A stretch of DNA of 64,000 bases from Lysinibacillus agricola (GCF_016638705.1 NZ_CP067341.1:4219501-4283500); one strand, 5' to 3'. Shown: positions 52,166-61,327, counted from the first letter of the stretch. Made by a program: numbers and translations. Notes: a model not told the origin generated them from the sequence alone.

Positions 52166-52430
52166 CAAAAAAACTCGCCCCTAAAAAAGGGACGAGGACA
52201 TATTCGCGGTACCACCCTAGTTATTGCAAGGCAAACTCCTCGCAATCACTTCATTGACATAACGACTAGATTAAAGCCGGCAAACCTTTACAGCATTTCG
52301 CTGGTCCCGGTAGCTGCTCGCGAGATGAATTCAAAACTGCATTGGTACGGCGCTGGCTCTCAATCTCCGGCCTACGCTCCCTGTCGTCCATTCACAATCT
52401 TTACTACTTCCCGGTCAAAGCATTTTAGTT
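52166..52430 (-). promoter_or_regulatory. T-box leader of pheST, phenylalanine specifier
   Basis: Minus strand: stem I with GAGCGTAGGCCGGAGATTGAGAGCC, then TTTTGAATTCATC with specifier TTC (52327-52329), AGGGTGGTACCGCG (52205-52218), and a terminator CTCGTCCC/GGGGCGAG with T run at 52166-52197. Uncharged tRNA-Phe gives read-through into pheST. Confidence 0.92.
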
Positions 52431-52546
52431 TACATTTTAAAAGTGATTATACAATACTATACCAATTCAAATCAAGAGCCATGTGCCTATTACCATCGAT
52501 ATTGATGGTTCTATCTGCAATTTTAGGCTCATCACCATAACGTGTG

Positions 52547-52740
52547 GTTGATTTCCGTTCCGACTGGGCGCTTTGTAGCTGCCGCTTTGCTTTCGCTACA
52601 AAAAACATTTGTTGCTGTCGCTTCGCTTTCGCACAGAGCAGAGCTTCCTGGGGGCGTCCGATGAGCCGCTTCGCTTCGCTGCAGGGTCTCATCTGTGACG
52701 CTAATCCCCAAGGAGTCGCCCAGTCGTAACGAAGATCAAC
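52547..52740 (-). repeat. Dispersed palindromic repeat, family I copy B
   Basis: Minus-strand reading: GTTGATCTTCGTTACGACTG, GGCGACTCCTTGGGGATTAGC, GTCACAGATGAGACCCTGCAG, GCGGCTCATCGGACGCCCCC, then TGTGCGAAAGCGAAGCGACAG and ACAAATGTTTTTTGTAGCG modules, and GCCCAGTCGGAACGGAAATC-AACC. The outer ends are an imperfect inverted pair. Flank continuation ACACGTTATGGTGATGAGCC is shared with copies C and D. It is just upstream of the pheST T-box and inverted with respect to copy C. Confidence 0.75.
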
Positions 52741-52852
52741 TAATACACAGGGTATATATTTTTAAAAATGTCATCTGCAAATTTTGGTAATAAGACTACT
52801 TTTAACGATTTTATCAAATACTTATAACCGCAGTTGAAATTCCTTTTATTAA

Positions 52853-53617
52853 TTACTTAACAAATCCATATAAAACTATTCCTGTTGCCACTGCTACATT
52901 TAGAGACTCTGCCTGTCCAAAAATTGGAATAATAATATTTTGATCTGTCATCGAAAGTAGTTGTGGATGAATGCCACTTCCTTCATTCCCCATCATTATA
53001 GCGAATGCACCCGTATGCTCAATATCACTATAGACAACTGCATCCTCATCTAAGGCAGTTCCAAATACTGGTACACCATTTTCCTGTAGCTGCTCAATCC
53101 ATTCCTCTAAATCACCTCGGAGGACAGGAATATGGAAATGTGAGCCTTGTGCAGAACGAAGTGTTTTAGGATTATATAAATCTGCACAACCCTTACCGAG
53201 AATTACTGCATCTAAACCAGCCGCATCCGCTGTACGAATCATCGTCCCAATATTTCCTGGATCTTGGACAGCATCAATAAGTAGCACTTTGCGCCATGAA
53301 ACCATTACTTCTGCTTCTAACAAAGGCTGCTTACAAACTGCAAATACACCTTGAGAAGTCTCCGTTTCAGCAAACTCCTTGGCAACAGCCGATGTTACTT
53401 CAACGACGGCTACATTATCAATCGGCCAAAGCATTGGTAAATCTACACCTTCACGAACAATTAGCTGCAGCACCTGCTCTTTATTTTTTAATGCTTCTTC
53501 TACTAAATGGAATCCTTCAACTATGAATTCCCCTGATCTTTCACGCTCTTTACGTGTCGCCGCTAGCTTTTTCCAATATTTCACTAACGCATTTTGCGTA
53601 GATTCAATTCTTTTCAT
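52853..53617 (-). CDS. SpoU/TrmH-family RNA 2'-O-methyltransferase (YsgA, RlmB-like)
   Basis: 254 aa. N-terminal RNA-binding substrate domain (LVKYWKKLAATRKERERSGEFIVEGFHLVEEAL), then the SPOUT knot with motif 1 VLLIDAVQDPGNIGTMIRTADAAGLDAVIL, motif 2 FAIMMGNEGSGI and motif 3 IIPIFGQAESLNVAVATGIVLY. Methylates a ribose in rRNA, with the exact site unproven. Conserved next to pheST in Bacillus. Flanked on both sides by inverted copies of the dispersed repeat. Confidence 0.9.
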   Translation of the reverse strand: MKRIESTQNALVKYWKKLAATRKERERSGEFIVEGFHLVEEALKNKEQVLQLIVREGVDLPMLWPIDNVAVVEVTSAVAKEFAETETSQGVFAVCKQPLLEAEVMVSWRKVLLIDAVQDPGNIGTMIRTADAAGLDAVILGKGCADLYNPKTLRSAQGSHFHIPVLRGDLEEWIEQLQENGVPVFGTALDEDAVVYSDIEHTGAFAIMMGNEGSGIHPQLLSMTDQNIIIPIFGQAESLNVAVATGIVLYGFVK

Positions 53618-53784
53618 CGTACTTCGTACCGCCTTTATCCTATTTACTGTTCATTATTATACAGTAGAAAACGACAAATTACATAGTCATGCAAAAAACA
53701 GTTTTATTGTTATTTTACTGTCGATCAATAATTGACTCATTAGATACCTCCAGGAAAGCACCAAAAGTAAAAGATATTATATTA

Positions 53785-53989
53785 GTTGATCTTCGTTACG
53801 ACTGGGCGACTCCTTGGGGATTAGCAATAGAGGAACGAAGGCTAAGAGCATCACGTCCTGTGATAACGCCTTCGTGACCAACAGCGGCAATGTTTTATCT
53901 GTGCGAAAGCGAAGCGTCAGCGGCAATTGTTTTCTGTAGCGAAAGCAAAGCGGCAGCTACAAAGCGCCCAGTCGGAACGGAAATCAACC
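53785..53989 (+). repeat. Dispersed palindromic repeat, family I copy C
   Basis: GTTGATCTTCGTTACGACTG, GGCGACTCCTTGGGGATTAGC, the AATAGAGGAACGAAGGCTAA/GCCTTCGTGACC hairpin cassette as in copy A, then TGTGCGAAAGCGAAGCGTCAG and TGTAGCGAAAGCAAAGCGGCA modules as in copy B, and GCCCAGTCGGAACGGAAATC-AACC. It combines the cassettes of A and B. Confidence 0.75.
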
Positions 53990-54134
53990 ACACGTTATGA
54001 GACAAATTATTAACCACTAGATAATGGGTAAATTCAGAAATACATGTTATAATTTTCAATATTTTAGAAATACAATGCAATTCCCATTTTGGGTGATGGC
54101 TAAGATTCAAAAATAAACTTAAGGATGAACATGA

Positions 54135-54533
54135 ATGAAAAAAAATGTACATGTAGTAGGTGCAATTATAGAAAATGACAAGCATGAATTTTTTTGTGCG
54201 TTGAGAAATCCTAATATGGTACTAGCAAACTATTTGGAATTTCCTGGCGGTAAAATTGAGGATGGTGAATCACCTGAACAAGCTTTAACCCGTGAAATAT
54301 TAGAGGAATTTAATTGCTCGATACAAGTTGGGAAAAAAGTAGAAGATACCATTCATGAATACGAAAAATTCATTGTACGTTTAGAAACATATAAGGCTTC
54401 AATCATAAAGGGGGAGCCTGTCGTGCTAGAACACGCTGAAATTAGATGGGTTCCTCGAAATCAACTTCTAGATCTAAATTTCGCACCTGCCGATATTCCA
54501 GCAATTAACAAATTACTTGCAGAAGGAAAATAG
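54135..54533 (+). CDS. Nudix hydrolase (MutT/CTP pyrophosphohydrolase-like)
   Basis: 132 aa. The Nudix box GGKIEDGESPEQALTREILEEF is complete. NVHVVGAIIENDKHEFFCALR and the E-x-R-W start of the last strand (HAEIRWVPRNQLLDLNFAPADIPAI) match the small NTP-cleaning branch that degrades 8-oxo-dGTP or modified CTP. Substrate not certain. Convergent with the oxidoreductase gene, sharing a terminator. Confidence 0.88.
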   Translation: MKKNVHVVGAIIENDKHEFFCALRNPNMVLANYLEFPGGKIEDGESPEQALTREILEEFNCSIQVGKKVEDTIHEYEKFIVRLETYKASIIKGEPVVLEHAEIRWVPRNQLLDLNFAPADIPAINKLLAEGK

Positions 54534-54536
54534 AAA

Positions 54537-54592
54537 GAAAAGAGCAGCAATGACTATACTAATATGAAACTCTACATTCTGCTCTTTCTTAT
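54537..54592. terminator. Bidirectional terminator
   Basis: AAAGAGCAG pairs with CTGCTCTTT between the convergent Nudix and oxidoreductase genes, with A/T tracts on both sides. Confidence 0.6.
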
Positions 54593-54616
54593 TTTTAAGT
54601 ATCTCTTATCCATCAT

Positions 54617-55966
54617 TTAAAGCCATTTTTTATTTGGCGGAATACTTTGAGGGAAATTAAATACATTGAACGGATCATATCTTCCCTTTACTTCTCTAAG
54701 CATTCTAAGATTACGACCATAATAGGCAGTTGGCCAATCTTTTATAAAACGATCTGGGAAATTTACATAATCACCAGTAGTGTAAGGTGACAAAGCCCGT
54801 CTTAAATTTTCCACCCACTGAATATTTTTTTCTTCTTCTTTAGGCTTTTTCCATGAAGTAATATACTCCTGAGCAATTAAAGCATTCCTATAATAATAGG
54901 CTGTTCGATTTGGCGCAATTTGACTTACCTCGCCTCTAAGAGATTGCTGCCAAATGGTCGTATTTCTATTTGGAGCATTCGTTAAAAATTCTTTCATTTG
55001 TACAATGGCCGCATGAGGGAATGGTCTTTCAATAAAGGATCCTGACCTTTTACGAAGATCTGGTTTATTGCCACTCGGTAAGTCAAAAAATTCTACGGCT
55101 TTAATATATGGTACTTCCTTTACCCATATATTCGTTGGTGAACCTGTTTTTCTTATTGGGCGGAGTAGTTTCTTTAGTTCAGATGCTGCACCTATAAACT
55201 CACCTTGAGCTACAATTTCGCCAACTTCCTTAGATTTAAGCTCAATTTGTGAGGTCAAGCGTTCATCTGTGTACGGTGCCCATTTTTGCCATGCGTCAAA
55301 TGCTCGTTCAAAATCTTCCCATCCCCATGTAATGGAGAAAATCGATACGTTAGAAATAGGATGCAATTTAAATGTAAGAGCTGTAACGATGCCAAAATTT
55401 CCACCGCCCCCGCCACAACTTGCCCAAAATAAATCACTATTTCTTTGCTTGTCAGCTTGGATTACTTCAGCCCCTTCATGACCATTTGCAACAACCATTT
55501 CAAGTTCTAGTAGACTGTCACATGTTAGCCCAAATGGACGCGATAGCATGCCAATTCCTCCTCCAAGCGTCAAACCAACAACCCCTACACTACCTTCAGT
55601 TCCTGCGGGGATTGTAAAACCATTTTCCCATAATACCCGATACACTTTTCCTAAATTAGCACCCGCTTCAATTCTCGCTGTCATATCTTTCATGTTAATT
55701 GTTATTTCATTCATTTCACTAACATCTATAACAAGACCTTCATTTAATAATGAATAATTTTCATAATTATGTCTCCCACTTCTGATTCGAAATGGTTCAT
55801 TATTTTCTCTCGCCGATCTTAATGCATGGATAACGTCTTTCGTATTTTGACAAAACACAATGATACTCGGAAATTTTGGATCATTTAAGTTATTATTTGT
55901 TCTTGCTAGGTCATAATCCGGATCATCAGGGATAACAATTCTTCCTGTGAGCTTTACTTTCTTCAA
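54617..55966 (-). CDS. FAD-linked oxidoreductase with BBE domain
   Basis: 449 aa from TTG 55966 with AAAGGAG upstream. PCMH-type FAD domain with the flavin-linking His in RSGRHNYENYS and GTEGSVGVVGLTLGGGIGMLSRPFGLTCDSLLELEMVVANG. A C-terminal berberine-bridge motif YVNFPDRF...YYGRNLRMLREVKGRYDPFNVFNFPQSI follows. The second flavin-linking Cys of bicovalent members is absent. Similar Bacillus proteins include spore-coat CotQ/YvdP. Substrate unknown. Single gene. Confidence 0.85.
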   Translation of the reverse strand: MKKVKLTGRIVIPDDPDYDLARTNNNLNDPKFPSIIVFCQNTKDVIHALRSARENNEPFRIRSGRHNYENYSLLNEGLVIDVSEMNEITINMKDMTARIEAGANLGKVYRVLWENGFTIPAGTEGSVGVVGLTLGGGIGMLSRPFGLTCDSLLELEMVVANGHEGAEVIQADKQRNSDLFWASCGGGGGNFGIVTALTFKLHPISNVSIFSITWGWEDFERAFDAWQKWAPYTDERLTSQIELKSKEVGEIVAQGEFIGAASELKKLLRPIRKTGSPTNIWVKEVPYIKAVEFFDLPSGNKPDLRKRSGSFIERPFPHAAIVQMKEFLTNAPNRNTTIWQQSLRGEVSQIAPNRTAYYYRNALIAQEYITSWKKPKEEEKNIQWVENLRRALSPYTTGDYVNFPDRFIKDWPTAYYGRNLRMLREVKGRYDPFNVFNFPQSIPPNKKWL

Positions 55967-56135
55967 AATCCAGCTCCTTTCTCAAATGATGCAATGCATA
56001 TGTTCTATCCTATGCATACCACTTGGAAAGAATATGAAGTTTAAATTTTTTTATCCAGTAATAATTAAAGATAAATGCTCATTTTCTTCATTCATACATA
56101 TGATGATATATTGAAACCACCTAGGAGGTGTCCTA

Positions 56136-57551
56136 ATGATTATTCATGTGGTGAGCGCTGGTGAAACACTTTGGCAAATTGCAAACCACTATTCCGTACC
56201 TATCAATTCCATTATCCAAATAAACGCATTATCTAATCCAGATCAATTAGTAATCGGACAATCACTCGTTATCCCCTCTCCTTACACAACCCATATTGTA
56301 AAAAGGGGCGATACTTTATGGTCAATAGCTAAACAATACGGTGTACCTATTCAATCGATTATCACAGAAAATCATTTAACGAATCCAGATGTTTTAACGC
56401 CTGGAACTAGACTTGTTATTCCACCCACTACACATATTGTGCAGTCAGGAGAGACTCTATCGCAAATTGCCAATCAATATGGTACGACCGTTCAAGCAAT
56501 CGCTTTAGAAAATGGTATCTCTAACCCAAATATGATTTATGTTGGTACGAGTTTGATTATTCCGAGAGCAAAACCTTCCGTTGAAGTAAATGCCTATACG
56601 TATCAAAAGCCTGAAGAAGCTGTGCGTTCGATTAACGCTATCGGTCATCTGCTTACTTATTTTAGCCCCTTTGCTTATATGATGAAGGAGGATGGCTCAT
56701 TACAGCCTATACAAGATAAAGAAATGATTGATGCAGCTATTGCCAAAAATATTACACCTATGCTAACCCTTACGAACTTCTCTTCCACACAAACAGGCTC
56801 CAACTTATCCCATGTTATTTTATCTAGTGCAGAACTACGGGAAAAGGTCATCAACAATGCTCTGGAGGTGATGCAGGAAAAGGGATATAAAGTTCTAAAT
56901 GTTGATTTCGAAAACGTTCTTCCGGCAGATCGAGAGAATTATAACACTTTCCTCCAATTAGCTGTTGATCGTCTTCATCCAAAAGGATTCCTAGTATCAA
57001 CAGCACTTGCCCCGAAAACGAGCGCAACTCAGGCAGGAACTTTATATGAGGCACATGATTATGAGGCACACGGAAGAATTGCAGATTTTGTAGTTTTGAT
57101 GACATATGAGTGGGGTTACCGACTTGGTCCGCCGCAAGCAATTTCACCAATTAATGAAATGAGAAAAGTTGTAGAATATGCGTTATCAGTAATGCCTGCT
57201 AACAAAATATTTTTAGGCTTTCAAATTTATGCTCGCGATTGGCTTCTACCGCATGTTAAAGGGCAAGAGGCAGAAACATTCAGCTCTCAAGAAGCGATTA
57301 ACAGAGCAGTAAAATATGGCGCAACTATACAATATGATAGGACCGCACAATCACCTTATTTTCATTATGTTGATGAACAAGGTAGAAATCATGAGGTATG
57401 GTTTGAAGATGCTAGAAGTGCACAAGCTAAGTTTGATATGACGAAGGAATATAATCTTCGAGGTATTAGCTATTGGGCATTAGGTTTCCCTTTCCCACAA
57501 AATTGGGCGCTATTAAATAATGATTTTTCCATCAAAAAGGTTTCATTATAA
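56136..57551 (+). CDS. LysM-GH18 spore peptidoglycan hydrolase (SleL/YaaH type)
   Basis: 471 aa with no signal peptide. Three LysM domains (residues 1-47, 50-95, 98-142, each ending LVIP or LIIP) bind cortex or coat glycan. A GH18 domain with the catalytic segment VLNVDFENV follows. It includes YFSPFAYMMKEDGSL, VLMTYEWGYRLGPPQAISPI and WFEDARSAQAKFDM. This is the layout of SleL (YaaH), an N-acetylglucosaminidase acting on spore cortex during germination. AGGAGGTG lies before ATG 56136. Confidence 0.92.
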   Translation: MIIHVVSAGETLWQIANHYSVPINSIIQINALSNPDQLVIGQSLVIPSPYTTHIVKRGDTLWSIAKQYGVPIQSIITENHLTNPDVLTPGTRLVIPPTTHIVQSGETLSQIANQYGTTVQAIALENGISNPNMIYVGTSLIIPRAKPSVEVNAYTYQKPEEAVRSINAIGHLLTYFSPFAYMMKEDGSLQPIQDKEMIDAAIAKNITPMLTLTNFSSTQTGSNLSHVILSSAELREKVINNALEVMQEKGYKVLNVDFENVLPADRENYNTFLQLAVDRLHPKGFLVSTALAPKTSATQAGTLYEAHDYEAHGRIADFVVLMTYEWGYRLGPPQAISPINEMRKVVEYALSVMPANKIFLGFQIYARDWLLPHVKGQEAETFSSQEAINRAVKYGATIQYDRTAQSPYFHYVDEQGRNHEVWFEDARSAQAKFDMTKEYNLRGISYWALGFPFPQNWALLNNDFSIKKVSL

Positions 57552-57711
57552 AATTTGACTAGACTTAGTATGCGCATATAAGAATTTACTATTAATCCAA
57601 AAATGTTCTAAACATTTCATTAAATCCTTACCTTTCCCTAGTTTTTCCCATGATAAAAAAATCGATTCAAAGCCATATTAAGAAATATCAAAACGAAAGG
57701 AGAAACTAAAC

Positions 57712-57885
57712 ATGGGAAGAGACAATAAGCAAGGTAAAAGCGCAAATAAAGGGTCATTACCTCAAACGCCAAAAACCAAAAAAATAGCGCCAAACAAAGC
57801 TAGTGAAAAAGCTAACGAAGAGTTTTCACAAGAGTTTACGGACCTTATTAACTCAGTCACTAAAGAAGGCAAGACAAAAAAATAA
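57712..57885 (+). CDS. Small hydrophilic, possibly spore-associated protein, 57 aa
   Basis: MGRDNKQGKSANKGSLPQTPKTKKIAPNKASEKANEEFSQEFTDLINSVTKEGKTKK. AAAGGAG lies 10 nt before ATG 57712. It is Lys-rich, without hydrophobic core, and resembles in composition the minor SASP/YfhD-like proteins of Bacillus spores. It is immediately upstream (12 bp) of an SspH-like gene, so both probably belong to one forespore operon. Family not firmly identified. Confidence 0.65.
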   Translation: MGRDNKQGKSANKGSLPQTPKTKKIAPNKASEKANEEFSQEFTDLINSVTKEGKTKK

Positions 57886-57897
57886 GGGGGCCTTCAA

Positions 57898-58089
57898 GTG
57901 GATTATACACGTGCACAAGAAATTGTCACCTCACCTTTAGAATATGAAGTAAGCTATAATGGCGTATCTATCTGGATTGACAAGCTTCATGATGATGGTA
58001 AAACAGCAACTGTTCATTTACGTCGTTCTTTAGAGGAACGCTCCGAAGTGGCCATAGGAGAATTAAAGGAAGAGTACCTCGTACATTAA
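57898..58089 (+). CDS. SspH-like small acid-soluble spore protein
   Basis: 63 aa from GTG 57898 with AAGGGGG upstream. The sequence MDYTRAQEIVTSPLEYEVSYNGVSIWIDKLHDDGKTATVHLRRSLEERSEVAIGELKEEYLVH matches the pattern of SspH (xRAxEIVxSPxxxxVxYNGVxIxIxxV). Minor SASP made in the forespore. Has its own terminator at 58101-58142. Confidence 0.85.
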   Translation: MDYTRAQEIVTSPLEYEVSYNGVSIWIDKLHDDGKTATVHLRRSLEERSEVAIGELKEEYLVH

Positions 58090-58100
58090 ACCTCATAATA

Positions 58101-58142
58101 AAAATCTGCTTACTTACAGTGGTGAAGTAAGCAGATTTTTTC
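58101..58142 (+). terminator. Terminator after the SspH-like gene
   Basis: AAATCTGCTTACTT pairs with AAGTAAGCAGATTT, followed by TTTTC. Confidence 0.75.
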
Positions 58143-58258
58143 TTTTTGAAAATACATATTGCCAATACTAAAATCCATGAAATGGCGGTAGAGCACAATA
58201 ATGATTCATCACCAAAAGTTGCGGATGACATTTGTTAAAACGTATTCCCTGTATATAA

Positions 58259-58380
58259 GTTGATCTTCGTTCCGATTGGTCGACTCCTTGGGGATTAGCG
58301 TCACAGATGAGACCCTGGAGCGCGCAACGCGAGTGAAGCGGCTCATCGGACGCGCCGCCCAGTCGGAACGGAAATCAACC
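58259..58380 (+). repeat. Dispersed palindromic repeat, family I copy D (short form)
   Basis: GTTGATCTTCGTTCCGATTG, CGACTCCTTGGGGATTAGC, GTCACAGATGAGACCCTGGAG, GCGGCTCATCGGACGC, then GCCCAGTCGGAACGGAAATC-AACC. It holds only the GTCACAGATGAGACC/GGCTCATCGG cassette and no AAAACATTTGTT module. The right flank CATGTTATGATGATGAGCC matches the flank of copy B. Confidence 0.75.
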
Positions 58381-58437
58381 CCATGTTATGATGATGAGCC
58401 ATAATAATAATTATTATATATTTTCTTAACGTCAACT

Positions 58438-60600
58438 TTAAATTATGTAATCCTCTTTATATTTAAGCTTTGTTAAAATATCACTTGCTCGATTGTGCAA
58501 ATCTTTGAAGTTATTGGAAATTTGTTCAGCAGAAATCGGCTTACTAAATAAATAGCCCTGAATATAATCGCAATCACCGTCAATAAGGAAAGCAAGTTGC
58601 TCTACTTCTTCAATTCCCTCGGCAACGACCTTCAATCGCAAATGCTTTGCCATTGATAAAATCATAGAAACTAGTGCTTCATCATTCGGATTATGCTGAA
58701 TATTTCGAACAAACGTCCGGTCAATTTTCAAACAATCAATAGGAAAATCTTTTAAATATGAAAGCGACGAATACCCTGTTCCAAAGTCATCGACAGCAAT
58801 TTGGATACCAAGTGCCTTTAGTTCATGCAGTAGCTGTGTCATTTGATCGATATTCATTGTCATACTTTCCGTGATTTCTAATTGTAAATATTTTGGTTCT
58901 AAATTTGTTCGTTGTAAAATCTCTTGCACCATTTGCACTAAATCTTGCTGGAATAATTGCCCGAGAGATAAATTAACGGCAACCTTCATTGGTGGTAAAC
59001 CTTGCTCTTCCCATGTCTTTGCTTGAGAGCATGCCGTCTCTAAAATCCATTTCCCTAATGGAATAATAAGGCCAGATTCTTCTGCAATTGGGATGAACAA
59101 CTCCGGTGAAACAAATCCACGCGTTGGATGACGCCATCGCACTAGCGCTTCTACTGATTCAATTTTGCCAGTTTTTAAATTCACCTGAGGCTGGAAGTCC
59201 AAATAAAATTCTTCATTAGCTAGTGCCTTATGGAGCTCTTGCTCAATTAATATACGATCAGCAATGCCATTTGACATATATGGCTTATAAAAAAGAAATC
59301 TTTGAGGTATTTGACTCGCTTCCCGCATCGCTAACTGAGCATGCATTAAAAACTCTTCATCTGAGCAATCTTCTTCATGCAAAGCAATTCCAATATTAAG
59401 ATTACCATTGAGTGAAAATAGTTGTACTTGCAATGGTTTTTGCATAGCACTTTTTAAGTTCAAGCAAAATTGTAATAGCTCTTCACATGTCTTCACATGA
59501 TTAACATAAATAATGAACTGACCCTCACGAAGCTTTGTAGCAAAATAATGAGGAGGTAATATGGCTTGTATTCTCTCGGCCACTAGCTTCATCATTTTAT
59601 TAGAATAGCTAATACCTATAGATGAGCGGATGGCTGCAAGACGATCAATCTCAATTGCAATGATTGCTTTTTGATGATTATTGGCATTTAAATCCTCTTT
59701 TAAGGTTTTTAATAATAGATGTTCATTTGGGAGCTGCGTAATATCATCATGATAAGCTTGAAAGAGAAGCTCCTGCTGCGATTGCTCAAGGTCTTGCTTT
59801 ATTTTTAATAGTTGCTGATACGGTTTTTCGACCGTTGTATAATAGATTGCTTTTAGGAAAAAGTAGAATGCAAAAAATTGATAAATAAGTGCTGAAAAGC
59901 CCCAAATAGATTCCCAATCTTTAATGATAATAAAGAAAATATCACTAATGATTAAATAAATGGCAGCGCTAATAAGCCACATAACTCGTTTGGGCAACTG
60001 TTTTATATACTTACTTAAAATCACTATCGTTGCACCTTGTAAGACAGCAGACAATAGATGGACAATCGCGTCAGCTTTATACACCAATTGCTCTTCAAGC
60101 AAGGAATACTTTGAAGATAAATACACTATAAAAAGGGTCACTAATACAAATAATAAAGAACTGCCATATGTATAAATTCGATAATTCATCGTTAAGCGTT
60201 TTTTTTGCTTTAAAATAATAAATAGAAAACCGATTGATAAGCACAAACGCATTACTATATGTAAAAACATTTCCATATATTGTGTTTCAGCCATTGGATT
60301 TTGAGCGGTAACCATGCTCACCAATTCCAACAAAGCTATGATAAAAAATAAATTACCTATGTATAATGTTTGATTTGATAATAAATGTGAAAAAACGAGC
60401 CAAGATTGAATAGCGATTGCCATTGTAAAAACAATAATTAGTGTTTGTATAATCAAATTCAAACATATGTAGCTTTCTTCCTTAAAAATACCAAACATCT
60501 GATTACTTAAACCTAATAGTGGAATGACTAGCAATAATGGTAATACTATATACCAAATCTCTTTCTTTTCTATCTCTAATTGATCCAACCATTTCTCCAA
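58438..60600 (-). CDS. Membrane GGDEF-EAL protein, probable c-di-GMP phosphodiesterase
   Basis: 720 aa. About eight N-terminal hydrophobic helices (20-260) form a membrane sensor of the MASE type. A GGDEF-like domain (about 285-430) has its signature replaced by REGQF (in ATKLREGQFIIYV) and so cannot synthesise c-di-GMP. An intact EAL domain (about 450-700) follows, with VEALVRWRHP, NLSLGQL, LQLEITESM, AVDDFGTGYSSLSYLKDFPIDCLKID and EGIEEVEQ. Expected to cut c-di-GMP. Single gene with a dispersed repeat behind it. Confidence 0.88.
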   Translation of the reverse strand: MEKWLDQLEIEKKEIWYIVLPLLLVIPLLGLSNQMFGIFKEESYICLNLIIQTLIIVFTMAIAIQSWLVFSHLLSNQTLYIGNLFFIIALLELVSMVTAQNPMAETQYMEMFLHIVMRLCLSIGFLFIILKQKKRLTMNYRIYTYGSSLLFVLVTLFIVYLSSKYSLLEEQLVYKADAIVHLLSAVLQGATIVILSKYIKQLPKRVMWLISAAIYLIISDIFFIIIKDWESIWGFSALIYQFFAFYFFLKAIYYTTVEKPYQQLLKIKQDLEQSQQELLFQAYHDDITQLPNEHLLLKTLKEDLNANNHQKAIIAIEIDRLAAIRSSIGISYSNKMMKLVAERIQAILPPHYFATKLREGQFIIYVNHVKTCEELLQFCLNLKSAMQKPLQVQLFSLNGNLNIGIALHEEDCSDEEFLMHAQLAMREASQIPQRFLFYKPYMSNGIADRILIEQELHKALANEEFYLDFQPQVNLKTGKIESVEALVRWRHPTRGFVSPELFIPIAEESGLIIPLGKWILETACSQAKTWEEQGLPPMKVAVNLSLGQLFQQDLVQMVQEILQRTNLEPKYLQLEITESMTMNIDQMTQLLHELKALGIQIAVDDFGTGYSSLSYLKDFPIDCLKIDRTFVRNIQHNPNDEALVSMILSMAKHLRLKVVAEGIEEVEQLAFLIDGDCDYIQGYLFSKPISAEQISNNFKDLHNRASDILTKLKYKEDYII

Positions 60601-60743
60601 CAGAAACCCTCCATACCAATATATATCTTTTAAATTAGATAGGTAATTTTACCTATCTAACGGAAATATAGAATTAAAAATTGTATTTTTTTTTGACTTC
60701 TTACAGATGATAGCATTTTTATTGGAAGTTGTATGCAAATATT

Positions 60744-60788
60744 AAAAGTATGCTAATATTCATTTTATTTTGATATTAGCATACTTTT
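60744..60788. terminator. Terminator between sigma factor and GGDEF-EAL genes
   Basis: AAAAGTATGCTAATA pairs exactly with TATTAGCATACTTTT. It ends the minus-strand sigma-factor gene and can act both ways. Confidence 0.65.
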
Positions 60789-60802
60789 GCTGCTTTATCG
60801 CT

Positions 60803-61327
60803 CTATTCGTCTATAGAAGATAGCAGCTTACGGAGCTTAATCATTATTCTTGTACGTCTTTTTTTTACTGCAGCCTCAGATAAACATAGTTCTTTAGCTA
60901 TTTCCGAGTAACTATAACCTTCTACATAGAAAAGTAGTAGTATTTTTCTTTCTTCAAATTTTAAATGAGACATAATACATTCTATAAGAACAGGATTTCT
61001 TTCACTCATTTCATGATCTCGAATATAATTTATCGTTTCATTATCCATAGGTGTGTTCATATTTTCAAAACTCTTTTCCTTTGAAAGTTCTTTTAAAATT
61101 TCTCCTTTAACGGTTGTATAAATATAAGCGGAAAATAGCCCTTTTGATGGGTCCGCTTTATGCCAAGCCTCCCACACGGCTATGGATGCTATATGACGAT
61201 AATACTCAAAATCCTTATAAATTTGGCACTTTAACAAAATCGACGTTATCATCGGCTGGACTAATTCTAATACTTCATCAAAAGGTTGTTCAGGTGATAG
61301 CTTTTGATTATTACGCTGTATTGTCAT
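60803..61327 (-). CDS. ECF-like sigma-70 family factor
   Basis: 174 aa. Sigma region 2 (about 40-85: ASIAVWEAWHKADPSKGLFSAYIYTTVKGEILKELSKE) and region 4 (about 120-170: KFEERKILLLFYVEGYSYSEIAKELCLSEAAVKKRRTRIMIKLRKLL). It has no region 3 and no adjacent anti-sigma gene, which is unusual for ECF factors. Target promoters unknown. Confidence 0.8.
   Translation of the reverse strand: MTIQRNNQKLSPEQPFDEVLELVQPMITSILLKCQIYKDFEYYRHIASIAVWEAWHKADPSKGLFSAYIYTTVKGEILKELSKEKSFENMNTPMDNETINYIRDHEMSERNPVLIECIMSHLKFEERKILLLFYVEGYSYSEIAKELCLSEAAVKKRRTRIMIKLRKLLSSIDE

Noticed and set aside
53689-53877. 62-aa ORF downstream of the methyltransferase gene start
   Set aside because: Its second half is dispersed repeat copy C, and the same peptide (LRYDWATPWGLAIEERRL) appears at copy A, so it is repeat-derived.
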